NCBI RefSeq assembly: GCF_017876115.1 | Contig: NZ_JAGINO010000016.1 | Span: 98,389 to 162,388 of the forward strand | Direction: 5' to 3' | DNA: 64,000 bases | From: Azospirillum picis | Lineage (GTDB): Bacteria; Pseudomonadota; Alphaproteobacteria; Azospirillales; Azospirillaceae | Shown here: positions 37,926 to 46,474 of the stretch, one piece after another | Layout of the letters: each line of letters begins with the position of its first letter | How positions within the stretch are numbered: position 1 is the stretch's first letter | Program-made: the position numbers and the translations under genes | The notes under the pieces: generated by a model | Database searches by the model: none | Told to the model about the DNA's origin: nothing | What the model saw: only the letters and a program-made list of their open reading frames with translations

Positions 37926-39199
37926 TGGTCACCGCACTGTTCCTCACCTTCGCCATCCTGCTGATCCTGGGCGCGCCGGTCGGCATCGCGCTGGGCGGCG
38001 CATCGGCGGTCTATCTGGTCGGCAGCGACATCGACCTCGCGGTGGTGCCGCAGTTCATGTATGCGGGCATGGACAGCTTCGTCCTGCTCTGCATCCCCGG
38101 CTTCGTGCTGGCCGGCAACCTGATGAACGGCGGCGGCATCACCGACCAGATCGTGCTGTTCAGCAACCGGCTGGTCGGCCATATCCGCGGCGGCCTCGGC
38201 CTCGCCAACGTCACCGGGTCGATGGTGTTCGCCGGCATCTCCGGCACCGCAGTGGCGGAAACCGCCTCCATCGGCGCGGTGATGATCCCGGCGATGCGCA
38301 AGTCGGGCTACGACGCGCCCTTCGCCGCCGCGGTGACTGCCGCCGCCTCCACCGTCGGACCGATCATCCCGCCCAGCGTGCCGATGATCATCGTCGGCAC
38401 GCTGACCGGCCTGTCGGTCGGCAAGATGTTCATGGCCGGCGCCGTCCCCGGCCTGCTGCTCGGCCTCGGCATGATGCTGACGGTGTGGATCCTGGCACGG
38501 GTGCGCAACTATCCGCGGGAGCCCTGGCAGGGCTTCGGCGCCCTGGTCCGCGCCAGCCGCGGCGCGTTCTGGGCGCTGCTGATGACGGCGATCATCCTGT
38601 TCGGCATCGTCGGCGGCTATTTCACCCCGACCGAAGCCTCGATCGTCTCGGCGATCTACGCCTTCGTCATCGGGCTGTTCGTCTACAAGGGCTTCACCCT
38701 GCGCCAGCTTCCCGGCATCCTGCTGGAGAGCGCCATCGGGTCGGGCGGGCTGATCCTGCTGGTCGGCCTCGCCAACGTCTTCGGCTGGATCCTGACCAGC
38801 GAGCAGATCCCTCAGGCCATCGCCGCCTCGATGCTGGCGCTGACCACCAACAAGTATCTCATCATCCTGCTGATCAACATCCTGCTGCTGATCGTCGGCA
38901 CCTTCATGGAGACGATCGCGGCGCTGATCATCCTGTTCCCGCCGCTGCTGGCGGTGGCGACCCAGGTCGGCATCGACCCGATCCATTTCGCCACCTTCGC
39001 CGTGCTGAACCTGATGATCGGCCTGACCACCCCGCCGGTCGGCGTCTGCCTGTTCGTCGCCGCCAACATCGCGAAGATCTCGCTCGGCGCGATCACCAAG
39101 GCGATCTGGCCCTTCCTGCTCTGCAACATCCTGATCCTGTTCCTTGTCTCCTATGTGCCGGCCCTGTCGTTGTGGCTGCCCAACCTGCTGTTCCGCTGA
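37925..39199 (+). CDS. dctM: TRAP transporter large permease DctM
   Basis: Ion-coupled transport subunit, 424 residues with about 12 hydrophobic segments. Family motifs include GAPVGIALGGASAVYL near the start, GSMVFAGISGTAVAETASIG, and IIPPSVPMIIVGTLTG near residue 145. ATG 37925 overlaps the dctQ stop. uxuA follows after 53 bases, tying transport to catabolism of the same compound. Confidence 0.94.
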   Translation: MVTALFLTFAILLILGAPVGIALGGASAVYLVGSDIDLAVVPQFMYAGMDSFVLLCIPGFVLAGNLMNGGGITDQIVLFSNRLVGHIRGGLGLANVTGSMVFAGISGTAVAETASIGAVMIPAMRKSGYDAPFAAAVTAAASTVGPIIPPSVPMIIVGTLTGLSVGKMFMAGAVPGLLLGLGMMLTVWILARVRNYPREPWQGFGALVRASRGAFWALLMTAIILFGIVGGYFTPTEASIVSAIYAFVIGLFVYKGFTLRQLPGILLESAIGSGGLILLVGLANVFGWILTSEQIPQAIAASMLALTTNKYLIILLINILLLIVGTFMETIAALIILFPPLLAVATQVGIDPIHFATFAVLNLMIGLTTPPVGVCLFVAANIAKISLGAITKAIWPFLLCNILILFLVSYVPALSLWLPNLLFR

Positions 39200-39252
39200 T
39201 CACCGTCGACGACACCCCAAATCCAAAAATCCCTCCAGAGGAGTTCGAAGCC

Positions 39253-40449
39253 ATGGAACAGTCCTGGCGCTGGTTCGGTCCCGAAGACGCCATCAAGCTC
39301 AACCACATCCGTCAGGCCGGTGCGTCCGGCGTCGTCACCGCGCTGCACCACATCCCCTACGGCGTCGTCTGGTCGGTCGAGGAAATCCAGAAGCGCAAGG
39401 CGATGATCGAGTCCGACGAGGAACTCGGCCTGCGCTGGACCGTCACCGAAAGCCTTCCCATCCACGAGGCGATCAAGATCGGCGAAGGCGACCTCACGGA
39501 GCTTTTCGACAACTACCGCCAGTCGATGCGCAACCTCGCCGCCTGCGGCGTGACGACCATCTGCTACAACTTCATGCCGGTGTTGGACTGGACCCGTACC
39601 GAACTCGCCGCGGCGCTGCCGGGCGGCGGGACGTCACTGCGCTTCAACGCCTTCGAGCATGCGGCCTTCGATGTCTACATGCTGGAGCGTCCGGGCGCCG
39701 AGGAGGACCACTCGCCCGAGGTGCTGGCGCAGGCCAGGGAGTGGTTCGACCGCTCCTCCGAAAGCGACCGGGCCAAGCTGCTGTCGAACATCATGGCCGG
39801 CCTGCCGGGCGCCTACGACCGCTACGACATCCCCGGCCTGCGCCGGATGATCGCGCGCTTCAACGGCATGACCGCCGACGGCCTGCGCGAGACTCTGGCC
39901 CGCTTCCTGCGCGAGGTGATCCCGACCGCCGAAGAGGTCGGCATCCGCATGGCGATCCATCCCGACGACCCGCCCCGCCCGCTGTTCGGCCTGCCGCGCG
40001 TGGTCAGCACCGAGGACGACCTCGCCCACCTGATCAACGCCGTGAAGTCGCCCAGCAACGGCCTGACCTTCTGCACCGGCTCGCTCGGCGCCGGCCAGAC
40101 CAACAACGTGCCGGCGATGGCCAAGCGCTTCGCCGAGGACATCCATTTCGTCCATCTGCGGAACGTCTCCAAGGAACTGGACGGGTCCTTCGAGGAGGCC
40201 GACCATCTCGACGGCGACGTCGACATGGTGTCGGTCGTCACCACCCTGCTGGAGGAGCAGAAGCGCCGCCAGGACGCCGGCAAGGACAACTGGCGCCTGC
40301 CCTTCCGCCCCGACCACGGGCACGAGTTGCTGGATGACGTCGGCAAGCCGACGCACCCCGGCTACCCGATGATCGGCCGGCTGCGCGGCCTGGCGGAGAT
40401 CCGCGGCGTGATGACGGCCGTCGCGGCGCTGCGCGGCCTGCCGGTGTAA
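39253..40449 (+). CDS. uxuA: Mannonate dehydratase
   Basis: Dehydrates D-mannonate to 2-keto-3-deoxy-gluconate. The 398 residues match the UxuA TIM-barrel family (MEQSWRWFGPEDAIKLNHIR, YNFMPVLDWTRTEL near residue 105, metal-site segments AIHPDDPPRP, FCTGSLGAG and HLRNVSKE). Start ATG 39253 follows GAGGAG. It closes the cluster GntR, uxuB, zinc dehydrogenase, TRAP, uxuA. KDG kinase and aldolase, and uronate isomerase, are not in this window. Confidence 0.95.
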   Translation: MEQSWRWFGPEDAIKLNHIRQAGASGVVTALHHIPYGVVWSVEEIQKRKAMIESDEELGLRWTVTESLPIHEAIKIGEGDLTELFDNYRQSMRNLAACGVTTICYNFMPVLDWTRTELAAALPGGGTSLRFNAFEHAAFDVYMLERPGAEEDHSPEVLAQAREWFDRSSESDRAKLLSNIMAGLPGAYDRYDIPGLRRMIARFNGMTADGLRETLARFLREVIPTAEEVGIRMAIHPDDPPRPLFGLPRVVSTEDDLAHLINAVKSPSNGLTFCTGSLGAGQTNNVPAMAKRFAEDIHFVHLRNVSKELDGSFEEADHLDGDVDMVSVVTTLLEEQKRRQDAGKDNWRLPFRPDHGHELLDDVGKPTHPGYPMIGRLRGLAEIRGVMTAVAALRGLPV

Positions 40450-40460
40450 ACGGAGCGATT

Positions 40461-40497
40461 GCCCTTCCCCGGCCCTTCCCGGGGCTGCGGGAAGGGC
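40461..40497. repeat. Hairpin between convergent uxuA and hemerythrin genes
   Basis: A 9-bp perfect inverted repeat (GCCCTTCCC with its complement) around a 19-base GC-rich centre, starting 12 bases after the uxuA stop. No T-run on either strand. It could be a weak bidirectional terminator. Confidence 0.45.
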
Positions 40498-40516
40498 AAC
40501 CGGGAACGGGAGCGGT

Positions 40517-40927
40517 CTACCGACCCGCCGCCCCGGCGATATACGGCTTGTACCGGCTGTCCGTCTGCTGGATGTGGTCCACGAACCAGTCCTTCAGCAG
40601 CAGGATCAGGTCCATACGCAGCATCGTCGGATTGTCCCCCTCGATGTCGCGCGCCAGCTTCTCGACCTCGCCGGCGAAATAGCGGTGGGCGGCGAGATGC
40701 CCTTCCAGTCCCGGATAACGGCCGCGCTCCATCATCGCCTCTTCCCGGGCGAAATGGACGGCGACATAGTCGCGGAGGCTCGTCAGCAGTCCGGACAGCT
40801 CCTCCCGGTTGTCGGGCGTGATGCCGCTGTCCAGCAGGCCGTTGAACAGGTCGAGCAGACGCCGGTGCTCGTCGTCGAGGACAGGCACGCCGACACTCAT
40901 GGATTCGTCCCAGACGACGTAGCTCAT
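40517..40927 (-). CDS. Bacteriohemerythrin
   Basis: A 136-residue oxygen-binding diiron protein. All seven expected iron ligands are present: His21 (DDEHRRL), His58 and Glu62 (HFAREEAM), His77 and His81 (HLAAH), His118 and Asp123 (DHIQQTD). In related bacteria such proteins sense, store or deliver oxygen, often in motile microaerophiles. ATG 40927 is chosen for GGAGGAG upstream; the frame is open 39 codons further. Transcribed alone, convergent with uxuA. Confidence 0.93.
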   Translation of the reverse strand: MSYVVWDESMSVGVPVLDDEHRRLLDLFNGLLDSGITPDNREELSGLLTSLRDYVAVHFAREEAMMERGRYPGLEGHLAAHRYFAGEVEKLARDIEGDNPTMLRMDLILLLKDWFVDHIQQTDSRYKPYIAGAAGR

Positions 40928-41108
40928 CGCAGCGATCTCCTCCGCGCATCCCGTCGTTTCAAGCGGTTGCGGCCGGCTGCCATCAGGTTGTGGGCCTCTT
41001 GACAGGGATCCTAAAACCGGCAACCGTGCCCGTCCAAGCGGCAAATCCCCGCAGGGGGCCGCCAGCCCCCTGTCACCCGGTCCTTATCCTCCTTCGACAG
41101 TGTGACCG

Positions 41109-41867
41109 ATGACCCTGCTCGACGAGATCGCGGAGAAGAAGCGGGCGCTGGACGCGGCCAGGCCCCTGCCGCAGGCGGCCGTGCACGCGATCGCCGACCG
41201 CTTCGAACTGGACCTGACGGTCGCCGCCGTGGCGCTGGAGGATCTGCCGGTCAAGCCGGTGGACGTGAAGGCGATCCTGGAACGCGGCACCATCCTGCGC
41301 CACCGGCCGGCGGCCGAGCAGCGGTTCGTCCTGAACCACCGCGGCGCGCTGGAACTGATGGCCAGGCTCTCCTTCGACCCGTCTGGCGCCGTGACGGAAC
41401 GCACCATCGCCGCGTTCCACAGCGTCCTTTGCCACGGCATCGATGAGGCCGCAGGAAAGTACCGCGACGGCCCGCTGGCCGACGATGCGGCGGAGGCGGC
41501 GCCCGATCCGGCCAAGCTGCGTGTCGCGATGTCGGCCCTGTCGACCTGGATGCGCAAGGCCGACGCCGTCCCCGAGACCGCCTTCGAGGCGCATCACCGG
41601 CTGAGCGCCATGCGTCCCTTCAGCACCGGCAACCGGGCGACCGCACTCCTGCTGTGCAACCTGATCCTCAACCGTGCCGGCTATCCGCCGGTGGTGGTGC
41701 GGCTCGAGGACCGCGACCAGTACCTCGACCTGGTGCAGCGCGCCTGGTCGGTGGGCGACAAGACGCCCTTCCGCGACCTGATGCTTCGCCTGCTGGCCCG
41801 GAGCCTGGAGTCCTGCCTCCAGGTCGCTGCCAGGAAGCCGGTGGAACCGGGCACCCCGGCCCGCTAG
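41109..41867 (+). CDS. Fic-fold protein with degenerate active site
   Basis: A 252-residue protein with the general layout of stand-alone Fic proteins: helical N-terminus (ALDAARPLP), then FHSVLCHGIDEAAGKYRDG (about 103-121) and AHHRLSAM before the active-site loop. The canonical HPFx(D/E)GNGRxxR reads R169-PFSTGN-R176-ATA: catalytic His is Arg, the acidic residue is Thr and one Gly is missing. The N-terminal inhibitory S/TxxxE(G/N) motif is also not visible, where VALEDLPV aligns. AMP transfer is therefore unlikely; a binding or regulatory role is inferred. Confidence 0.75.
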   Translation: MTLLDEIAEKKRALDAARPLPQAAVHAIADRFELDLTVAAVALEDLPVKPVDVKAILERGTILRHRPAAEQRFVLNHRGALELMARLSFDPSGAVTERTIAAFHSVLCHGIDEAAGKYRDGPLADDAAEAAPDPAKLRVAMSALSTWMRKADAVPETAFEAHHRLSAMRPFSTGNRATALLLCNLILNRAGYPPVVVRLEDRDQYLDLVQRAWSVGDKTPFRDLMLRLLARSLESCLQVAARKPVEPGTPAR

Positions 41868-41902
41868 CGAATCCTGCAGTCCTCTCCGGCGGGAGGCGGT
41901 GC

Positions 41903-42661
41903 TCACGCACCCGCCGGGCTCGCGAAATAGTCGGTCGGCGACCGCCCGAGTGAGCGCCGGAACATCGCGGAAAAGGCGCTCGGGCTTTCGTATCCGCAAG
42001 CGAGCGCGACGCTCAGGATCGACTGCCCATCCGCAAGCAGCGACAACGCATGCAGCAGGCGCGCCTGCTGGCGCCAACGGGCGAGGCTCATGCCGGTTTC
42101 GCGCTGGAAACGGCGCATGAAGCTCGACCGGCTCATATGCAGGTCGGCCGCCGCCGTTTCCAGGGAAACCGCGAGGGCGGGTTCGTTCCGCAACCGCTCG
42201 CAGAAGCGCGCGAGTTGCGCGTGCCGGGGGGTGGGCAGGTTGAGCGGCTCCACCGGCAGGAACGACAGCTCCAGAAGCAGGAGCCGCGTGACGGCTTGGC
42301 AGAAGTCCGGCTCCCTCGGCGCGCCCGCCAGTGCGGCCAAGCGCAGGATCAGTTCGCGCAGCAGCGGCGTCACCTCCACCACGGCGCAGGCGCCGGGCAG
42401 CCCCTGCGCCTCCGCCGCGTCGATCAGCAGGGCACGGAACCGCACGGCGGCATGGCTCCTGGTCTCATGCTCGATGCCCGCGGGCACCCAGACCGCACGG
42501 CTCGGCGGCACGACCCATGTGCCCTGCGCCGTCGTGACCGCCACCACCCCGGTGATGGCATGGATGAGCTGCGCCTGGTCGTGCCGATGCGAAATGCTGG
42601 CAAAGCGGTGGGCATCGCGGCTGACGACGGTGATCTGATCGGTAGCGGCCGGCCCCGCCAT
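41903..42661 (-). CDS. AraC family transcriptional regulator
   Basis: A 252-residue regulator. The N-terminal cupin-like sensing part (HRHDQAQLIHAITGVV, VVPPSRAVWVPAGIEHE) is followed by the double helix-turn-helix at about 150-250 (SLETAAADLHMSRSSFMRRF, then ILSVALACGYESPSAFSAMF). It belongs to the cupin-AraC group that often controls a neighbouring exporter or oxidoreductase, but here it faces leuA divergently and I see no obvious target. ATG 42661 has GAGAGGG about 12 bases upstream. Confidence 0.88.
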   Translation of the reverse strand: MAGPAATDQITVVSRDAHRFASISHRHDQAQLIHAITGVVAVTTAQGTWVVPPSRAVWVPAGIEHETRSHAAVRFRALLIDAAEAQGLPGACAVVEVTPLLRELILRLAALAGAPREPDFCQAVTRLLLLELSFLPVEPLNLPTPRHAQLARFCERLRNEPALAVSLETAAADLHMSRSSFMRRFQRETGMSLARWRQQARLLHALSLLADGQSILSVALACGYESPSAFSAMFRRSLGRSPTDYFASPAGA

Positions 42662-42999
42662 TGCGCACTCTGACCCTCTCGCGACGATGAAAGCTCCCCG
42701 CGCGCGAGATTATCACCGCCAGCCGGTGTAATGAAAACCCCTCTTGGAACCGATACAGATCAGAACACGCCCCCAATGGCCGACACCGCCTTCGCCATCA
42801 GCCGGCATCGCCGGCAACGCCTTGCGGCCATGGCCGCCATCGGCGGCGCATGCGGTCACGGCCGGTACGGTTCCACACGGATGGGCCTCCTTTGCACCGC
42901 GCCGCGACTTATCGGCGGTCGCCGGGACTGACGGCATCCTGGCGGCCGTATGCAGCCGTGTCCGCTTGTCCCCGCTCCCGCGTGCATTGGAAATCGACC
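42662..42999. other. Divergent region between the AraC gene and leuA
   Basis: 338 bases without a supported gene. One frame (42731-42931) is open but shows no ribosome site and no run of Leu codons, so I do not call a leucine leader peptide. No clear promoter match was found. Confidence 0.4.
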
Positions 43000-44667
43000 A
43001 TGCTGAAAAACCCGGATACCAAATACCGTCCCTTCATCACTCCCGTCGACCTGCCGGACAGGCGATGGCCGTCCCGGCGCCTGACCGCCGCGCCGCGCTG
43101 GCTGTCCACCGATCTGCGCGACGGCAACCAGGCGCTGGCCAACCCCATGGGGTCGGAGCGCAAGCAGCGCTTCTACGACATGCTGGTCGCCATCGGCTTC
43201 AAGGAGATCGAGGTCGCCTTCCCGTCCGCTTCGCAGACGGAGTTCGACTTCGTCCGGCACCTGATCGATGAGAACCGGATCCCGGAGGACGTGACGATCC
43301 AGGTGCTGACGCAGTCGCGGCGCGACCTGATCGCCCGGACGTTCGAGGCGCTCGACGGCGCACGGCATGCCACCGTCCACCTCTACAATGCCACCGCCCC
43401 CCTGTTCCGCCGCGTCGTCTTCGGCATGGATCGGCCGGAGATCGTGGCACTCGCCGTCTCCGGCGTCACCGCCATGCTCGACGAGAGCCTGAAGCGTCCG
43501 CAGACCGACTGGACCTTCCAGTATTCGCCGGAAACTTTCTGCTTCACCGAACCCGACTTCGCGCTGGAAATCTGCGAGCGCGTCCTCGACGTGTGGCAGC
43601 CGACGCCTCAGCGGCCGGTGATCCTGAACCTGCCGGCGACGGTAGAGGTCGCCATGCCGAACGTCTATGCCGACCAGATCGAGTGGTTCTGCCGCAACAT
43701 TTCCCGGCGTGACTCCGTCATCGTCAGCGTACATCCCCACAACGACCGCGGCACCGGGGTCGCGGCGGCCGAGCAGGCGCTGCTGGCCGGTGCGGACCGT
43801 ATCGAGGGATGCCTGTTCGGCAATGGCGAGCGGACGGGGAACGTCGATCTCGTGACCCTGGCGCTCAATCTCTACACCCAGGGGATCGATCCCGGCCTGT
43901 CCTTCCCGGCGATGCGCGAGATCGTCGGTACGGTCGAGAGCTGCATCGGGCTGCCGGTCCACCCCCGCCATCCCTATGCCGGCGAACTGGTGCACACCGC
44001 CTTCTCCGGCTCGCACCAGGACGCCATCCGCAAGGGCTTCGCCGCGCATGAACGGCGCAACGACGGCATCTGGGAGATGCCCTACCTGCCGATCGATCCG
44101 GCCGACATCGGCGAAACCTACGAAGCCGTCATCCGCGTCAACAGCCAGTCGGGCAAGGGCGGCGTCGCCTGGGTCATCGAACAGGACCGCGGCATGAGGC
44201 TGCCGAAGCGCCTGCAGGCGGACTTCAGCGCGCATGTCCAGGCGCTGGCGGACGGCACCGGCCGGGAACTGGAGGCTGCCGACATCTGGGCGTGCTTCGA
44301 GAGCCGGTATCTGCCGCGTCTGGCCGACCGCTTCATGCTGGTGGATCATGAGGAGCGTGGCGCGGCCGGCCGGCGCCTGTTCGTCGGCCGCGTGGCGGTC
44401 GACGGCGCGGTCCGCTCGATCTCCGGGCACGGCAACGGCCTGATCTCGGGGGTCGTCGCTGCCCTGGAAGCGGCTGGCGGACCGTCGCTTGACGTCGTGG
44501 ACTACCAGGAACATGCAATCAGCCGCGGTGCCGATGCGCAGGCGGCGGCTTATGTCGAATGCCGCACCGCCGACGGCCGCGCCGTCTTCGGCGTCGGCAT
44601 CGATCCGGATGTCGCCACCGCCTCGGTCAGGGCGGTTCTGAGCGCCGCCAACCGCACCTGCGCCTGA
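43000..44667 (+). CDS. leuA: 2-isopropylmalate synthase
   Basis: First committed step of leucine synthesis: condenses acetyl-CoA with 2-ketoisovalerate. The 555 residues match the longer LeuA type (as in actinobacteria and many alphaproteobacteria), with the metal-site start TDLRDGNQAL near residue 38, HPHNDRGTG near 246 and NGERTGNVDL near 275, and a C-terminal LeuA regulatory domain from about 430. ATG 43000 (MLKNPDTKYRPF) is the family N-terminus; the open frame runs 50 codons further up. It stands alone, away from leuB and leuCD. Confidence 0.94.
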   Translation: MLKNPDTKYRPFITPVDLPDRRWPSRRLTAAPRWLSTDLRDGNQALANPMGSERKQRFYDMLVAIGFKEIEVAFPSASQTEFDFVRHLIDENRIPEDVTIQVLTQSRRDLIARTFEALDGARHATVHLYNATAPLFRRVVFGMDRPEIVALAVSGVTAMLDESLKRPQTDWTFQYSPETFCFTEPDFALEICERVLDVWQPTPQRPVILNLPATVEVAMPNVYADQIEWFCRNISRRDSVIVSVHPHNDRGTGVAAAEQALLAGADRIEGCLFGNGERTGNVDLVTLALNLYTQGIDPGLSFPAMREIVGTVESCIGLPVHPRHPYAGELVHTAFSGSHQDAIRKGFAAHERRNDGIWEMPYLPIDPADIGETYEAVIRVNSQSGKGGVAWVIEQDRGMRLPKRLQADFSAHVQALADGTGRELEAADIWACFESRYLPRLADRFMLVDHEERGAAGRRLFVGRVAVDGAVRSISGHGNGLISGVVAALEAAGGPSLDVVDYQEHAISRGADAQAAAYVECRTADGRAVFGVGIDPDVATASVRAVLSAANRTCA

Positions 44668-44716
44668 GCGCGGGTGCGCCGCCGGACCGCAAGCCGGCGG
44701 ACTGGAGTGTGATCGG

Positions 44717-44736
44717 TTCAAGCGGGATCGCTTGAA
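44717..44736. repeat. Perfect 8-bp inverted repeat after leuA
   Basis: TTCAAGCG-GGAT-CGCTTGAA. It lies 25 bases before the larger hairpin at 44762-44809, and the two with the sequence between may be one repeated extragenic element. Confidence 0.5.
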
Positions 44737-44761
44737 GCGTAACTCACACGGAAAACCAAAA

Positions 44762-44809
44762 GCTTAGAGTCCGTCTGGTGATTCAATGAGCATCAGACGG
44801 ACTCTAAGC
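44762..44809 (-). terminator. Long-stem terminator-like hairpin overlapping the CocE-like stop codon
   Basis: A perfect 16-bp inverted repeat (GCTTAGAGTCCGTCTG with its complement) extends through a G-T, T-A and G-C pair to 19 bp, with a 10-base loop. On the minus strand it runs into TTTTGGTTTTCC, so it can terminate the CocE-like gene, whose stop codon (44804-44806) lies inside the stem. It may also be a mobile-type palindromic repeat. Confidence 0.7.
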
Positions 44810-46474
44810 CATCCCGGCGGCCAGCCGCAGCCGGGATGGCCGGTCGGGGCCGCTGTGGATCAGCAGCGTGATCGGCAGCGCGTCCACCCGGCGGGTCTCG
44901 CCGGGTTCGGCACCGGTGCCGGGATTGACCGGGTAGGCAGGGAAGCAGGAGCCGGCGAGGCTGAGCCGCAGCGCCGATCCCGGTGCCAGCGTGGCGCAGG
45001 CTGCCCGCATGCCGATGGTCAACGGCCGGGTCGGATCGCCGGGCTCCACCCGCGCATGCCCCTGCGTCAGTGCCAGCACCTGGCCATCGGGACGGACCAC
45101 CGACAGCACGGCGCTGACATCGAAGGACGGCGCGTCGGCCTCCACCCACAGGTCGAGCGCGACCCGGCCGGCCAGGATCAGCGGCTCCTCCAGGGGAAGG
45201 CTGGTGTAAACGGCGACATCGTGGCGGCGGTCGACGGCAGCACGGTCGCACCGGCCGGCCGAGGACGGCATCGCATGGCCGCCGACCGACGGCACCGGGC
45301 ACCGTGGATCATGCACCACCACGTCGAGCGCCTCCAGGTCGGGCGGCTCGACGGCCAGCCTGCCGCCCTGGCGGTTGGCGAGCCCGTCGCTGGCCAGATG
45401 CAGCGCCGCGGCGGCCGGGGAAACCGACGGCAGGTCATGCCAGCGACCGCTTTCGACATCATGCAGGCGCACCGGGCCGCCGCGATCGGCCATGCTCCCT
45501 TCGCCCTTCAGCACGCGGTCGAACCAGGGCAATTGCAGGCCGTCGAGGTCCGGCAATCCGTCCGGCGCGCCATCCGGCAAGGCCGCCGGGCCGACGGCTC
45601 CCCAGGGTCCGACAACCAGCCGCACCGGAGCCCGTCCGCGCGCCGCCAGTGCTTCGTGAGCGTCGAGGATGCCGGCCAGCCGCGGGTCGTACCAGCCGCC
45701 CAACTGCAGGACGGCGACGTCGGCCGCCATGCCGGGCAGCATGGCCCGGGGCGACAGCGCGTCCCAGGCCGGGCCGGGCAGCGGATTGGTCAGCCAGTCG
45801 TCGTAATGGGAATAACGCGCGTAATCGCGCAACGCCTGCGGCCGCGACGGGATCTCGTCGTCGACCGGCAGGGCGCGGACGGCGTCCGACAACAGGCGGT
45901 GGCCGGTGCCGTCCTCCACCCGCCGGGCGGACTCCGCCGCGGCCGCCAAGGCCCAGCCCATGGCGTCGGCTAACCGGAAGGCTCCACCCTCGTAGGCCCA
46001 ATCGGAATAGACGTCCCAGCCGGCGAAGGCCGGCGCGATCGCCCGCAAGGCCGACGGAGCCTCGGCCATGGCCAGCCATTGCGCCATGCCGGCATAGCCG
46101 CGGCCGTACATTCCGACCGAACCGGAAGAACCAGGCAGCGAGGCCGCCCAGGCGACGGCGTCGGCACCATCCTCCCGCTCGGCCTCGAAGGGACGGAACC
46201 GGCCATCCGACGTACCGCGGCCACGCACGTCCTGCACCACCACGACGTAGCCGCGGGCAGCGTACCAGCGCGGATGCGCGTAATGGCTGGTCTCGCAGAC
46301 GCGCCGGCCGCAGGCCGTGCGCAGCAGCAGCACCGGCCAGGTTCCGGCAGCGTCGGGGCGGTAGAGATCGGCGTCGAGGCGGATCCCGTCACGCGTCCGC
46401 ATCGACACCGTCTCCGGCGGGCGGACCGGCAGCAGGGCGTGGGATAGATGGATCATCGGGGCCAGATGGGTCAT
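44804..46474 (-). CDS. CocE/NonD-fold hydrolase-like protein, catalytic triad lost
   Basis: A 556-residue alpha/beta-hydrolase of the X-Pro dipeptidyl-peptidase/cocaine esterase family: hydrolase domain with oxyanion segment (QDVRGRGTSDG), then the C-terminal jelly roll (LDLWVEADAPSFDVSAVLS). The nucleophile elbow, normally GxSYxG, reads GRGYAG, so the Ser is Gly126. The triad His, normally in GPWxH, is Ala293 (GPWGA). Asp263 in GGWYD is kept. Hydrolysis by the usual mechanism is not expected. The frame is otherwise intact, so it is not an ordinary pseudogene. ATG 46474 has no strong ribosome site. Confidence 0.8.
   Translation of the reverse strand: MTHLAPMIHLSHALLPVRPPETVSMRTRDGIRLDADLYRPDAAGTWPVLLLRTACGRRVCETSHYAHPRWYAARGYVVVVQDVRGRGTSDGRFRPFEAEREDGADAVAWAASLPGSSGSVGMYGRGYAGMAQWLAMAEAPSALRAIAPAFAGWDVYSDWAYEGGAFRLADAMGWALAAAAESARRVEDGTGHRLLSDAVRALPVDDEIPSRPQALRDYARYSHYDDWLTNPLPGPAWDALSPRAMLPGMAADVAVLQLGGWYDPRLAGILDAHEALAARGRAPVRLVVGPWGAVGPAALPDGAPDGLPDLDGLQLPWFDRVLKGEGSMADRGGPVRLHDVESGRWHDLPSVSPAAAALHLASDGLANRQGGRLAVEPPDLEALDVVVHDPRCPVPSVGGHAMPSSAGRCDRAAVDRRHDVAVYTSLPLEEPLILAGRVALDLWVEADAPSFDVSAVLSVVRPDGQVLALTQGHARVEPGDPTRPLTIGMRAACATLAPGSALRLSLAGSCFPAYPVNPGTGAEPGETRRVDALPITLLIHSGPDRPSRLRLAAGMA

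Noticed and set aside
42731..42931. Open frame before leuA considered as a leucine leader peptide
   Set aside because: No ribosome site, no run of Leu codons and no terminator/antiterminator pair.
44715..44736. GGTTCAAGC resembling a tRNA T-loop
   Set aside because: No anticodon arm, D-loop or acceptor pairing around it; it is one arm of a perfect 8-bp inverted repeat.
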